DNA of 64,000 nt from Crossaster papposus (taxonomy: Eukaryota > Echinodermata > Asteroidea > Velatida > Solasteridae). This document shows, piece by piece, positions 29,445 through 39,587 of the stretch. Location: NCBI GenBank assembly GCA_037893245.1, contig JBAIAA010000008.1:2150001-2214000 (forward strand), read 5' to 3'. How positions within the stretch are numbered: position 1 is the stretch's first letter; every line of letters begins with the position of its first letter. The position numbers and the translations under genes were made by a program. The notes beneath the pieces were generated by a model. That model had not been told where the DNA came from. It searched no databases and saw nothing but the letters and a program-made list of their open reading frames with translations.

Positions 29445-29463
29445 ACAGAAAGGGCGGGGAGCC
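29445..29463 (-). terminator. Probable terminator of the DedA-PAP2 gene
   Basis: On the minus strand, directly after the stop codon, GGGC-TCCCC-GCCC forms a short stem followed by TTTCTGTTTCT. Moderate strength. Confidence 0.45.
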
Positions 29464-30681
29464 CTATCTTTTTTCTCGACTAAAGAGCAACCCAATACAA
29501 AGCCACAGAGCACCCAGTAGAAATCCTGCCACCACATCCCCTGCCCAGTGAAGCTGTAACACCATACGGGAGAAACCGGTTAAGAACACAGCCATCAACA
29601 GGGTCGATAACACCAGCAGTCGTGGTATATAAGCCATTTTTGTACTCAACGTCACACCAAGCCATAAGAGAAAAAAAGTAGCTTGTGCCGTATGGCCTGA
29701 AGGAAATGCAAAAGGATCTACATGCATTGGTGTTGTCGGCCTTGGGCTATTAATCAACCATTTCATCAACCACAGGTTTATCTCTAACCCTATAAAGGAC
29801 AGAAGAAACACGGCTACCGCCTGAAATTGCTTTTTATAGAGGTGCCAAAGCCCCCATGCTCCGGCAGGTACCAACAACACAGTAAGAGACCCCAGCCAAG
29901 TGGTCCATGCCATCACATCATCCAGATAAGGCATTTTCAAATGCACTACCCAGTGCTCGGCCCGCAGGTTCCAGTGAGTCAGTGCGCCGATGCCCTCCAT
30001 CACGGTGAATACCCCAAGCATGAAGAGCAACAATCCAACCGTGATTTTTAGTAATGTACTCACGTTAACACGACGAGATAACCAAATGGCCACCCCCGGT
30101 ATCACAATCGCCTTAATCAGTAAAACCACCACCAGCGCAAAAAAGGCCACAGGCACTGCACCGTGGGTTTGAATCGCCGCACCGGCCAGAAAGCCCGGCA
30201 TTAAATAGACCGGTGCCCAGGGAATAGCCGAAAGGATATTGACGATATAAAATCGCTTGGGCGACATGTCCAGCATGCCAGCCACCACTGGCACGACCGG
30301 ACGTACAGGGCCAATAAATCGCCCGAGGGCAATGCTTAAATCACCGTGATCGTGAAAAAAGGCTTCACCCTTAGCCAGCCATTGTGGGTGTTTATAAAAT
30401 GGCCACCAATTTCGCACTTTATGGTGATAGTGATAACCCAGCTGAAAACTAATGCCATCGCCAATCGCTGCACCTGCAATGCCCCAGATCAGCATACTGG
30501 CGGGGTCCATCGCCCCCGCGCCTGCCATGGCGCCTAAAGCAAACATAATGGGTACACCGGGTACGACCAACCCAACAATCACCAGCGATTCAATCAGTGC
30601 CATAAATGCAATAGTGGGCCCCAGCCACTCGTTATTTAGCTGGAGCCAAGCCTGCATGGTGTCAAAACAGGGCAAAAACAT
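29464..30681 (-). CDS. DedA-family / PAP2 phosphatase fusion membrane protein
   Basis: A 405-residue, two-domain membrane protein. The N-terminal half is DedA (SNARE-associated) type: GLVVPGVPIMFALG, LGRFIGPVRPVVPVVAGML. The C-terminal half is a PAP2 lipid phosphatase with K-x6-RP in KWLINSPRP, the motif PSGH, and SR-x5-H-x3-D in SRMVLQLHWAGD. Such fusions are known in gammaproteobacteria, and a role in recycling undecaprenyl or phosphatidyl phosphates is inferred. All catalytic motifs are present. Confidence 0.9.
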   Translation of the reverse strand: MFLPCFDTMQAWLQLNNEWLGPTIAFMALIESLVIVGLVVPGVPIMFALGAMAGAGAMDPASMLIWGIAGAAIGDGISFQLGYHYHHKVRNWWPFYKHPQWLAKGEAFFHDHGDLSIALGRFIGPVRPVVPVVAGMLDMSPKRFYIVNILSAIPWAPVYLMPGFLAGAAIQTHGAVPVAFFALVVVLLIKAIVIPGVAIWLSRRVNVSTLLKITVGLLLFMLGVFTVMEGIGALTHWNLRAEHWVVHLKMPYLDDVMAWTTWLGSLTVLLVPAGAWGLWHLYKKQFQAVAVFLLSFIGLEINLWLMKWLINSPRPTTPMHVDPFAFPSGHTAQATFFLLWLGVTLSTKMAYIPRLLVLSTLLMAVFLTGFSRMVLQLHWAGDVVAGFLLGALWLCIGLLFSREKR

Positions 30682-30769
30682 GGTCAGGTTTACATTCCTT
30701 CACAGTGGTTTTGATTAATAGGCATCGTTACACTGACTCCAGAGCCTGCAGCCTGGAATACGTCTTGTT

Positions 30770-31469
30770 ATGACACCGGAGCGTTATAAAAAAATTCGAG
30801 CCGTTCTTGACCGCCGCCAACCCGACCTGACCGTGATAACGGATCAGGTGCATAAAACCCACAACATCGGTGCCATTCTACGAACCTGTGACGCTGTTGG
30901 CATTGGTGCTATCCATTGTACACAACCTGAAAGCAGTGTCCGACAATTCAGACAGCGCTCAATGGACAGCTACCAATGGGTTTCAATACATTGCCACGAA
31001 CGGGTTAAAGATAGCGCAGAAATACTAAAACAGCGTGGCTTTAAACGCTATGCAGCCCACTTCAGCGAAAAATCAGTCCCCTACAATCAGGTTGACTTCA
31101 CTCAACCCTGTGCATTGATACTGGGTGCAGAAAAGCAGGGTATCAGTCAGGAAGCCGCTCAGGTAGCTGATGCGCATATCGTTATTCCCATGCAAGGCAT
31201 GGTTTCATGCCTACAATGTCTCAGTGGCGGCTGCGATCATTCTCGCTGAAGCGCAGCGACAACGTCTGGCACTCGGGCTTTACCATCAAACTCGACTGCC
31301 TGTTGAACAATATCACCGAACACTCTTCCAGTGGGGTTACCCCGAATTGGCTCGCTATTGCGACGAACGCTCACTTCAGTACCCCCCTATCGATGACAAA
31401 GGTCAATTGATCAATCCCTCTGACTGGTATAGCCGTGTCAGACAACAATTACCCATGACCGAGGCGTGA
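30770..31469 (+). pseudogene. trmH: tRNA (Gm18) 2'-O-methyltransferase TrmH, frameshifted
   Basis: The N-terminal frame (30770-31249) has the SpoU/TrmH motif TDQVHKTHNIGAILRTCDAVG and LILGAEKQGIS. Near 31200-31220 the conserved IPMQGMV...NVSVAAAIIL motif is split between frames: one frame reads MVSCLQCLSGG and the other YNVSVAAAIILAEAQRQRL. One extra base there explains it. The second frame continues to 31469, giving a total of about 233 codons, as in TrmH. The knot motif that binds SAM is broken. Confidence 0.85.
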
Positions 31470-31549
31470 ACTATGAAACATCTGCTACAGGAACTGGTTG
31501 AATTACTGGCATGGTTCAAAAACAGCTGTTTTTAGTGAACACCAAACAA

Positions 31550-31580
31550 ACATAACCATACCAGAGACTGGTATAGAAAT
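31550..31580. other. Small hairpin
   Basis: ATACCAGAGACTGGTAT forms a 6-bp stem after trmH, without a clear T-run. It may be a weak terminator or an element boundary next to the transposase fragment. Confidence 0.3.
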
Positions 31581-31600
31581 GACTCAACAAGAGAGTTCGT

Positions 31601-32591
31601 TTATGCAGCTTTTCTGAAGCGCTGGAACCCCAGTATTTCCAGCCAATTGGGATGAGGATTGCCGGTCATCACCTCGGCTGGTGTTTTTCCTTGCATGTAA
31701 GCATGCTTACTCCGGAGAAACACGTGATGATTCAGATAGAACCGGATTAGATTGAGGCTCTCAGAGGTAATTTGTTTACGGGAGTCCAGATAGGGCCTGA
31801 GTCTGCTGTTGAAATTCTCTACCATTGAGCTGCACCGAGGGGTTTCGGCGATTACCTTCAGCACCTCATCTTCGATGGGCTCGAAGATCGGCCCCATCCG
31901 TGATGCCAATACGTCGGCTTTTTTGTGGTAGCTCGGTGCTTGTATATCGTATCGGGTCACATAGCATATATCCCAGACGTCTTGCGCAGCAATAGCGTAG
32001 CGGGCTGCAATCTGTTGGAACTCTCTATTCAACACATGACTGGCGGCCAATAGGTTGTCCTTTTGGTGAGTCAGGGATATCACAAAGGCCATGATACGTG
32101 GAGAGGTGTCAGCCACTGCAGACAGCTCCTCCAGTACGAAATCAAAGAGCTTTTCTCTATCAACAGGGTTGTGCCCTGGCAGCTGTAAAATATCATGCTG
32201 GAGCCAGGCATTCAGTGTGGAAACATGACGATAGATAGCCTCTGCCTGTGTCGTATTTCTATTGACCAGGGCGAGCTTCGTTGAAAGAGTGTGCCCCTTA
32301 CTTTTTTTCTTTGCTCGTTCCATTTTTTCAAGCAGCTTAATATGGGCCGTTATTGCTGATTCTCTTTTGTTTTTTAGGTACCTGACCAGTTCCTTCCCTG
32401 CTTTGATCAGGTGGAAGTGGTCAAAACGATGCTCAGTGTCTGGCAGTATCTCTTTGAATGCATTGCTCATCCCGAGCGCTTGATCGCTGATATTAACCTT
32501 GGGATGAAAGCCTTGCTCTGTAAGCTCCAGGAGGTGAATAGCCCAGGTTTCTGCGTCACGGCTATCTTCTCGTGTAAGGCTCGCACAGTAA
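31601..32591 (-). pseudogene. Transposase fragment of unresolved family, N-terminus removed by IS5 copy B
   Basis: About 330 codons with DQALGMSNAFKEILPD, FDHFHLIKAGKELVRYL and a C-terminal block PRCSSMVENFNSRLRPYLDS with LNHHVFLRSKHAY and GKTPAEVMTG. A D...HFH...E layout like this is typical of DDE transposases. The N-terminal part and the first catalytic Asp are missing because the frame begins inside the IS5 copy B end. I cannot name the family. Confidence 0.65.
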
Positions 32592-33693
32592 GGCGTTGTT
32601 GAATAAATCACCGGATAGCCCTGATTGACGATAAGTGGCTAAGGTTCGTATCCTAATGTCCTTTTTTTGCAGACATCATCTCGCTATGCCTTACAAACAC
32701 AACGAAGCTCGTCGCCATAAGATCAAAAAATCGACTTATAAAGTGACGAATTGGTCTGATTATAATAACGCACTGCGAAAAAGAGGTGATATTACCGTCT
32801 GGTTTACGGATGCAGCTATCACTATCTGGACGCCAGCGCCCATCCAAAAACGAGGTGCGCCGACACAATACTCGGATCTGGCGATTGAGACCTGCCTTAT
32901 GCTCAGGCAGGTTTTTAGCTTACCGCTAAGGCAGACTGAAGGTTTTGCTAGATCTCTGGTTAAGCTCATGGGGTTACAGCTTAAAGTCCCTGATTACAGC
33001 ACTCTCAGTAAGCGAAGCATCAATTTATCATTGCAAAAGCTCATCGATACCTGTGAGCCTGGTTCTCACTTTCTGGTAGATAGCACAGGATTGAAGGTTT
33101 ATGGCAAGGATGAATGGAATCAGGAAAAACACGGTACGAATCCTAAACGTACTTGGCGAAAACTGCATTTAGCCATCGATGAAAATCATCATGTCGTTGC
33201 AAGTGACCTTACCGGAAAAGAGATAGGTGATACTTCAGTTTTGCCTAATCTGCTGGATCAAGTTGATGGATTTGAGGTTTTCATGGCCGATGGAGCCTAT
33301 GATAGCGACAAGGTTTATCAGCAAATTAAACAGAAGCAAGCTGCTGCTAAAATCGTGATTCCACCACCTAAAAATGCTGTGCCTGACAGTAGTCAGCACA
33401 ATACACGAAACGAGGCAGTAGCCCTCATAAAAGAGCGAGGTCGCATGGCGTGGCAAGGGCTAACCGGATACGGCCTGAGAGCCTTGGTTGAATTGGCTAT
33501 GCTTCGCTATAAAACCATTATCGGCTCAAAGATGAAAGCACGTGAACTACCTCAGCAAAAAACGGAGGCAGAGGTTTCCGTTCGCGTGTTGAACAGGATG
33601 ACCGGTTTAGGGATGCCGATATCAGTTAAAGCTAGCTGAAAAAGGCCTGGATACAGGCTCGATCAGGCTGAGCTTTATTTATTCAACAACGCC
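32592..33693 (+). mobile_element. IS5/IS903-type element, copy B
   Basis: 1102 bp, ends GGCGTTGTTGAATAAAT / ATTTATTCAACAACGCC. No 9-bp flanking repeat. It cuts the transposase fragment on its left. Confidence 0.92.
32635..33639 (+). CDS. IS5-family transposase, copy B
   Basis: Same 334-codon frame as copy A with alleles DAAIT, TNPKRT and DENHH. Intact; the likely start is MPYKHNE at 32686. Confidence 0.9.
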   Translation: MAKVRILMSFFCRHHLAMPYKHNEARRHKIKKSTYKVTNWSDYNNALRKRGDITVWFTDAAITIWTPAPIQKRGAPTQYSDLAIETCLMLRQVFSLPLRQTEGFARSLVKLMGLQLKVPDYSTLSKRSINLSLQKLIDTCEPGSHFLVDSTGLKVYGKDEWNQEKHGTNPKRTWRKLHLAIDENHHVVASDLTGKEIGDTSVLPNLLDQVDGFEVFMADGAYDSDKVYQQIKQKQAAAKIVIPPPKNAVPDSSQHNTRNEAVALIKERGRMAWQGLTGYGLRALVELAMLRYKTIIGSKMKARELPQQKTEAEVSVRVLNRMTGLGMPISVKAS

Positions 33694-33760
33694 ATTAAGA
33701 CATAGGGATAATGTTGCATAAGCATTATCGTACACCAATACGGAAATGAGAGGTATAAGA

Positions 33761-34144
33761 ATGGAAGCTTGTAGAGCATTTGCGAATAGTTACCTTAGCG
33801 TTCTCCCCAACCCGGTTGAAAAGGTGACTCAGTTTGGTCGTTGGTCAGTCAAGCATGTCGAGGCTGCCGTGGAAACAGTGAGAGCAACAGCTGACAGGAG
33901 CATTAAAGGCATTAAGGACTGGATCGTTAGCTTGCGACCGTCTGTAAAAATTGCAGGCGTCTGTTTCGCATTGGCTGCCGGAGGTGGTGTACTGTCGTCG
34001 TTAGCACCTTTGCCTGTGATGAAGTCATTGCTTATGAACGCAGCCTATACCGCTGAAACGGTGGGTATTGTGTCAACGATCTGTGCTATTGGGCTGGGAA
34101 ATATTTATAGTGCAGGCAAGGATGTTTATAACGCCGCTATGTAG
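33761..34144 (+). CDS. Small hypothetical protein with two possible membrane segments
   Basis: A 127-residue protein starting at ATG 33761 (MEACRAFANSYLSV), which has GAGAGG seven bases upstream; an ATG four or five codons earlier is less well placed. A helical, charged N-terminal half is followed by hydrophobic stretches (KIAGVCFALAAGGGVLSSLA and YTAETVGIVSTICAIGLGNI). The family is not recognised. It stands between an IS and the convergent prmC. Confidence 0.55.
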   Translation: MEACRAFANSYLSVLPNPVEKVTQFGRWSVKHVEAAVETVRATADRSIKGIKDWIVSLRPSVKIAGVCFALAAGGGVLSSLAPLPVMKSLLMNAAYTAETVGIVSTICAIGLGNIYSAGKDVYNAAM

Positions 34145-34230
34145 GAATAGGCGGTTTATACCGAAAGAGGAGGCCTGTAAGCCTCAAAGGTTACAGGTTT
34201 CTCTGCAGGAACGTGCAATGTGGACAATGA

Positions 34231-35088
34231 TCATTGTATTGCTGCATGCCTGCTCCCTAGCGTCACCCTTCCGTGTCCCGCCAAATCATTTTCTGTACTG
34301 ATACGGGTAAAACCGTGTGCGTGAAGCCAATCAGCAACAGTACTTCCTTGATCAAACCCATGCTCAATCAACAGCCAGCCATCTTGATGGAGTCGTGGGG
34401 CTGATGTTTCAATAATCTGCCGGATATCATCCAATCCATCATTCCCTGAGGCCAGCGCCGATCGTGGTTCGAAACGGACATCGCCCTGTGACAGGTGGGG
34501 GTCTTCTTCTCTGATATAGGGAGGGTTGCTGACAATCATATGCAGTTTTTTGTCAGAGAGGGGCTGACACCAGTTGCCTTGAAGGAACGTCACTGATGCA
34601 ATATTGTTCTCTCTGGCATTGAATGCGGCGACATCCAGTGCCTGCTGACTTTGATCGACAGCAACGATTTGCCAGTCGGGTCTCTCCGACGCTAATGCTA
34701 GTGCAATTGCCCCGGTGCCTGTTCCCAGATCCGCGACATGGGCATTATCGGGTAGGCTCGGGCGCGACAGAGAGAGCTCTACGATAAGCTCAGTATCGGG
34801 CCGTGGAATCAAGACATGCTCATTCACGTGAAGCTGCAGATTCCAGAATGATTTCTCACCGATAAGATAAGCAACAGGCGCGCCATGACACCGTTGCTGA
34901 ACCAGTGCTTGGAAAGCGTGCTGCTGCTGCCTATCCAGTGTCTTGTCGGGCCAGGTAAACAAGAAGCTCCGTGGCTTTTGCAAAACATGGCATAGCAGTA
35001 ACTCAGCATCCAGACGAGCGGTCATGCTCTGTGATGCCACCAATCTATCGGTGGCACGGGTTAACAGGGTGTCAATACGATCATTCAT
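34231..35088 (-). CDS. prmC: Release factor glutamine methyltransferase PrmC (HemK)
   Basis: A 285-residue SAM methyltransferase that methylates the GGQ glutamine of release factors. SAM motif VADLGTGTGAIALALA and catalytic NPPYIREEDPH are present. The start ATG shares a base with the prfA stop, so the pair is coupled: the enzyme is encoded directly after its substrate. Full length. Confidence 0.95.
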   Translation of the reverse strand: MNDRIDTLLTRATDRLVASQSMTARLDAELLLCHVLQKPRSFLFTWPDKTLDRQQQHAFQALVQQRCHGAPVAYLIGEKSFWNLQLHVNEHVLIPRPDTELIVELSLSRPSLPDNAHVADLGTGTGAIALALASERPDWQIVAVDQSQQALDVAAFNARENNIASVTFLQGNWCQPLSDKKLHMIVSNPPYIREEDPHLSQGDVRFEPRSALASGNDGLDDIRQIIETSAPRLHQDGWLLIEHGFDQGSTVADWLHAHGFTRISTENDLAGHGRVTLGSRHAAIQ

Positions 35089-36179
35089 CAGGCGTTATCA
35101 TCAGACAAGTTAGCCAGCAGTTCTGTTTGGTGTTCCTGCAATAATGGCTGAATGACGGGGTTTAAATCACCTTCCACAATCTCCTGCAGTTTGTACAGCG
35201 TGAGGTTGATACGGTGATCGGTAATACGCCCTTGTGGGTAGTTATAGGTGCGAATACGCTCAGAGCGGTCACCACTGCCCACCAGACTTTTACGGGCATC
35301 ACTGATTTCTTTGGCAGCTGCAGAATCCTGAGCATCCTGCAGTTTTGCTGCCAGCCAGGTCATGGCTTTTGCTTTGTTTTTATGCTGAGAGCGTTCATCC
35401 TGACACTCCACGACAATGCCTGTGGGCAAGTGCGTGATGCGGATGGCAGAATCTGTGGTGTTAACGTGCTGTCCACCGGCACCGGAGGATCGGTAGGTAT
35501 CGATACGCAGGTCTTCCTTGCGAATATCAATGGCTTCCTGCTCATCAGGTTCAGGCATAATAGCAACGGTGCAGGCTGAGGTATGAATGCGCCCCTGAGA
35601 CTCTGTTTCAGGCACACGCTGTACCCGGTGAGCACCGGATTCAAATTTCAGGCGGCCATAAACACTGTCGCCAATCATCCGCGTAATGATTTCTTTATAA
35701 CCGCCGTGCTCTCCGTCACTGGTGCTGATAATTTCGATACGCCAGCCTTGTTTTTCAGCATAGCGGGAATACATCCGAAACAGGTCACCGGCAAAAATAG
35801 CCGCTTCATCGCCACCAGTCCCGGCGCGGATTTCCAAAAAAGTATTACAGCCGTCACGGGGGTCTTTGGGGAGAAGCAATATCTGCAGCTGGTCTTCCAG
35901 CTCTGGCAGCTGGCTATTGCACAGGTCAAGCTCCTCCTGGGCCATGGCGGCGATGTCAGCGTCGCCATCGGCCATCATACTTTGGGCTTCGGCTTTATCA
36001 GAGAGCACCTGATCGTACTCTTTGTAGGCCTGAACCACGGGTTCCAGCTCGGCGTACTCTTTGGAGAACTGACGGAACTTGTCCTGCTGGCTAATCACTT
36101 GCGCATCACTGAGTAACATGCCCAGTTCTTCGAAGCGTTCCTTCAGATTGTCCAGCTTATGAATAAGGGAGTCTTTCAT
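35088..36179 (-). CDS. prfA: Peptide chain release factor 1
   Basis: A 363-residue RF1 recognising UAA and UAG. The peptidyl-hydrolysis motif is in [14 protein letters not shown] and the typical [13 protein letters not shown] follows. It sits between hemA and prmC, the standard gammaproteobacterial order. Confidence 0.97.
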   Translation of the reverse strand: MKDSLIHKLDNLKERFEELGMLLSDAQVISQQDKFRQFSKEYAELEPVVQAYKEYDQVLSDKAEAQSMMADGDADIAAMAQEELDLCNSQLPELEDQLQILLLPKDPRDGCNTFLEIRAGTGGDEAAIFAGDLFRMYSRYAEKQGWRIEIISTSDGEHGGYKEIITRMIGDSVYGRLKFESGAHRVQRVPETESQGRIHTSACTVAIMPEPDEQEAIDIRKEDLRIDTYRSSGAGGQHVNTTDSAIRITHLPTGIVVECQDERSQHKNKAKAMTWLAAKLQDAQDSAAAKEISDARKSLVGSGDRSERIRTYNYPQGRITDHRINLTLYKLQEIVEGDLNPVIQPLLQEHQTELLANLSDDNA

Positions 36180-36209
36180 AGGGTCAGTATCAGTTGAGTC
36201 GTAAAAGGG

Positions 36210-37496
36210 TTATAGTTCCGGCGTAACAGGCCGTTGTACGGGCTCATGGGGCTCGATATCCAGCAGTTTTTTTGCCCACTCGAGCTGTTTGTGCTGGCCG
36301 TTGGCTGCGGCTTTTTTTAGCTGGACACTGGGAGAATGAATCATTTTGTTGGTCAGTGTATGTGCCAGTTTAGTTAATACCTTTTCAGGGGGCACACCCC
36401 GCGCCAATTCTTGAAGACTGCGCCGTAATTCGTGATTACGGAGTGCTTCGCTGCTTTCCCGGTATTTTCTTAAGATGCTGACAGCATCCCGCTCTCGCAG
36501 CTGGGCCATAAAGGCTAGCAGGTCTGCTTTAATAAGGGTATCGGCCAGATCAACAGCATCCTGCCGCTGCTGGCGGTGCTCATTAATGACCCCCTGCAAG
36601 TCATCAACTGTGTATAGAAATATGTCGGACAGCTCGCCAATCTCTGGCTCAATATCGCGTGGAACCGCAATATCAATCATCAGCATCAGCCGGTGTTTTC
36701 TCGTTTTCAGTGCACGTTCAACACAGCCTTTACCCAGCACAGGCATAGGGCTTGCGGTAGCGGAAATCACGATATCCGCTTCGTGCAGGATATGAGGCAG
36801 GTCTGACAATAGGACAGCCCGCCCTCCGAGTTCATCCGTGAGCTGCTGGCCGCGGGCGAGTGTCCGGTTAGCAAGAAGCATATTGGTCAGGCCTTGCCGT
36901 TTCAGGTGACGAGCCACTAATTGCATCGTTTCTCCGGCACCGATCAATAAAGCGGTGTTTTTGGAAAGGTCGGTAAATATCTGGCGGGCCAGTTGTGTGG
37001 CTGCATAAGCGACTGAAACGGGGAGTTTGCCGATCGCTGTGTCCGTGCGTACCTGCTTAGCGGTGGAAAAGCTTTGCTGAAAAAGGCGACCCAGAAGCGT
37101 GCCGGCTGTGCCAGCTTCAACCGCCTGAGCATAGGCCGATTTAAGTTGGCCGAGGATTTGAGGTTCTCCCAGCACAAGTGAATCAAGCCCGCAGGAAACG
37201 CGCATGATATGACGGACAGCGTCCTGAGCCTGATAGCGGTAGGTATGCTCCATCAGTTGCGGGTATTCCATGCTATGATAGTGGGCCATCCAGGCAAGTA
37301 CCAGTTGGGGGTCAGAAACCCCCACACAGTAGAGCTCCGTCCTGTTACAGGTAGACAGAATGGCGATTTCCCGGGACTGGGTAAATTGTTGCGCGTCTTG
37401 CAGTGCTTGCGGTAGTTGCTCCGGTGAAAAAGCGACCTTCTCTCTCAAGCTGACTGGCGCCGTTTTGTAGTTAATCCCGGTGGTAAGATACCCCAT
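36210..37496 (-). CDS. hemA: Glutamyl-tRNA reductase
   Basis: A 428-residue first enzyme of C5-pathway haem synthesis, reducing glutamyl-tRNA to glutamate-1-semialdehyde. Catalytic Cys50 is in STCNRTELYC. NADPH-binding features include LLIGAGETMQLVARHL. Start of the hemA-prfA-prmC operon; divergent from the TPR lipoprotein gene. Confidence 0.96.
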   Translation of the reverse strand: MGYLTTGINYKTAPVSLREKVAFSPEQLPQALQDAQQFTQSREIAILSTCNRTELYCVGVSDPQLVLAWMAHYHSMEYPQLMEHTYRYQAQDAVRHIMRVSCGLDSLVLGEPQILGQLKSAYAQAVEAGTAGTLLGRLFQQSFSTAKQVRTDTAIGKLPVSVAYAATQLARQIFTDLSKNTALLIGAGETMQLVARHLKRQGLTNMLLANRTLARGQQLTDELGGRAVLLSDLPHILHEADIVISATASPMPVLGKGCVERALKTRKHRLMLMIDIAVPRDIEPEIGELSDIFLYTVDDLQGVINEHRQQRQDAVDLADTLIKADLLAFMAQLRERDAVSILRKYRESSEALRNHELRRSLQELARGVPPEKVLTKLAHTLTNKMIHSPSVQLKKAAANGQHKQLEWAKKLLDIEPHEPVQRPVTPEL

Positions 37497-37798
37497 CAGA
37501 CTCCCGCTAGTATTGAACGTTACTGCTATTATTCACTGATGCACCGTTCAGGGGTAGAGGTGTTTTCCCCAACTCTCCCCTGAGAACCTGTAAATAAACA
37601 GGACATCTAGCCGATCAATTCTGCATTGGAACGCCTGTAACTGCAAACACTGTTGTGATATGCCATCATTGGCAGGGGCTACCTGCGTTATACCGGTGGT
37701 CTTTTGACGTGCAGGACGAAGTATTGGATCAGTCGGCGACACTATTTTCTTATACTCGTCATCACAGGATGTGAAGGGTATCAAACACAGGCAAAGGC
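37497..37798. promoter_or_regulatory. Divergent hemA / TPR lipoprotein promoter region
   Basis: A 302-bp intergenic region that must serve both directions. Toward the + strand a TATACT hexamer at 37751-37756 is a candidate -10 element, 43 bp before the lipoprotein start. No convincing -35 at ideal spacing was seen and no frame looks real. Confidence 0.35.
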
Positions 37799-39562
37799 AT
37801 GGCATCAATAAGCAAAACATTATTTCCTACCTTACTGCTCAGTATGCTTTTTCTCAGTGCATGCTCCGTCAATAAAGGTCCGCCATCAGCAGGTGATGCT
37901 CATAATAAGACGGTGACAGATGCCGCAGTCAATGATGAAGATTATGCCTCTTTTGACCCGGACACTCTTTATGACCTGATGGTGGCGGAGTTGGGTGGAC
38001 AACGACAGCGCTATGATTTGGCATTGGGTAACTATCTGAAACAAGCGCATAAAACCCAGGATGTAGGCGTCGTAAAAAGAGCGTATCAAATTGCCAGCTT
38101 TGTGGGTGCCAAGCAGGCCGCACTGGATGCTGCCATGCTGTGGTCAAATCTCACCCCCGATGATAGCGGTGCGCTGAAAGCCAGTGCATTTGCCTTGATT
38201 CAAAACGGCGATTACGAGAAGGCTGTTGAGCGAATGAATCGCGTATTGGCTGAGGATGATGAGTCTGACTTTGAAGGCATCGCCGCACAGGGTGGCCGGT
38301 TGCCTGATGAGGGAAAGGTGTTTTTATTATCCGCTTTTACCCAAGCACAAGCTAAGCATAGAGATAATCGGTCGTTAGCCTTGGGAAAGGCTATGTTACT
38401 GCAACAGCTGGGACGTAATGAGGAGGCGCTCGCTGTTTGTGATAGCCTTATTGATGCTGACAGAGACTACGTAAAAGCCATTATTATCAAAGGGCGTATT
38501 CTCAATGGTATGGGACGAGGGGCTGAAGCCGAGCGTATTCTGTCTAAGGCTGTAAAAGCTTATCCTGAGCGTGACCGCTTAAGGTTACTGTATGCCCGTG
38601 TATTAATCAGCGGTAACAAACTCAGTGAAGCGCGGGAGCAGTTTGAAGCGTTGCTGCAACAGTCACCCAGTGACGCAGAGGTCATTTTATCTCTGGGGTT
38701 GATTGCTATGGATAGCAATATGGATGAAGAGGCTGAAGGGTATTTGCAGCGGCTGTTGGCGTTAGGGCATCGTGGTAATGCCGCTAATTTTTATCTGGGG
38801 AAACTGAGCGAAAAACAGAAAAAATGGGAAAAGGCGCAACAGTACTACTCAGCCATTATGCCTGGGAAAGAATTTATGATGGCCCAGGTGGCTATGGCGC
38901 AAATGCTTGCCAGTCAGGGGCAGTGGAGCAGAGCCCGGGAACAGTTGGGTAAAACCAGAACGCTTTATCCGGCCCAGTCAGAGCATTTGTACCTTCTTGA
39001 GGGAGAAATGCTGATGAAGCGCAGTGAGTATAAATCAGCATTTGAGCTGTACAATCACGGGCTACAGCGCCACCCTGATGCAATTAACTTATTGTATTCC
39101 CGTGCAATGGTGCAGGAGAAGCTGGGAGAAATCGATGGATTGGTCAAAGACCTGAAAACAATATTAGCCATGCAGCCTGATAATGCTATCGTTCTCAATG
39201 CGCTCGGCTATACATTGGCTGACCGCACAGGGCAGCTGGATGAAGCCAATGCGCTTATCAGCAAAGCCTATGCACTGAACAGTGAAGACCCGGCCATTAT
39301 GGACAGTATGGGGTGGATTCAATACCGTCTTGGCCGTACGGCCAAAGCCCTTGAGTTTTTAGAAGCCGCCTATAAACAATTTCCTGATGCTGAGGTGGCC
39401 GCGCATCTGGGCGAAGTGCTGTGGGCGCTTGATCGTCGTGATGAGGCACGTGCTTTATGGGCGCAGGCACTGAAGAAACAACCCGACAGTCAGGTGCTGA
39501 TTGATACGGTTAATCGGCTGGAGTCTGGTATTGTTGCTGAATCCTCGGCGAATAAAGAATAA
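37799..39562 (+). CDS. Tetratricopeptide-repeat lipoprotein
   Basis: A 587-residue protein with a lipoprotein signal (TLLLSMLFLSACSVN; the acylated Cys is in LSAC). Many TPR-like helical pairs follow, for example GRNEEALAVCDSLIDADRDY, YKSAFELYNHGLQRHPDAIN and DEANALISKAYALNSEDPAI. Genes of this type commonly precede lolB in gammaproteobacteria. An outer-membrane scaffold role is inferred. Intact. Confidence 0.88.
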   Translation: MASISKTLFPTLLLSMLFLSACSVNKGPPSAGDAHNKTVTDAAVNDEDYASFDPDTLYDLMVAELGGQRQRYDLALGNYLKQAHKTQDVGVVKRAYQIASFVGAKQAALDAAMLWSNLTPDDSGALKASAFALIQNGDYEKAVERMNRVLAEDDESDFEGIAAQGGRLPDEGKVFLLSAFTQAQAKHRDNRSLALGKAMLLQQLGRNEEALAVCDSLIDADRDYVKAIIIKGRILNGMGRGAEAERILSKAVKAYPERDRLRLLYARVLISGNKLSEAREQFEALLQQSPSDAEVILSLGLIAMDSNMDEEAEGYLQRLLALGHRGNAANFYLGKLSEKQKKWEKAQQYYSAIMPGKEFMMAQVAMAQMLASQGQWSRAREQLGKTRTLYPAQSEHLYLLEGEMLMKRSEYKSAFELYNHGLQRHPDAINLLYSRAMVQEKLGEIDGLVKDLKTILAMQPDNAIVLNALGYTLADRTGQLDEANALISKAYALNSEDPAIMDSMGWIQYRLGRTAKALEFLEAAYKQFPDAEVAAHLGEVLWALDRRDEARALWAQALKKQPDSQVLIDTVNRLESGIVAESSANKE

Positions 39563-39587
39563 TCCTTTCATGATTGGAGTGTAGTGA

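Noticed and set aside
31473..31535. 20-codon frame MKHLLQELVELLAWFKNSCF after trmH
   Set aside because: Too short to support as a gene; it could be the start of a gene lost at the neighbouring element.
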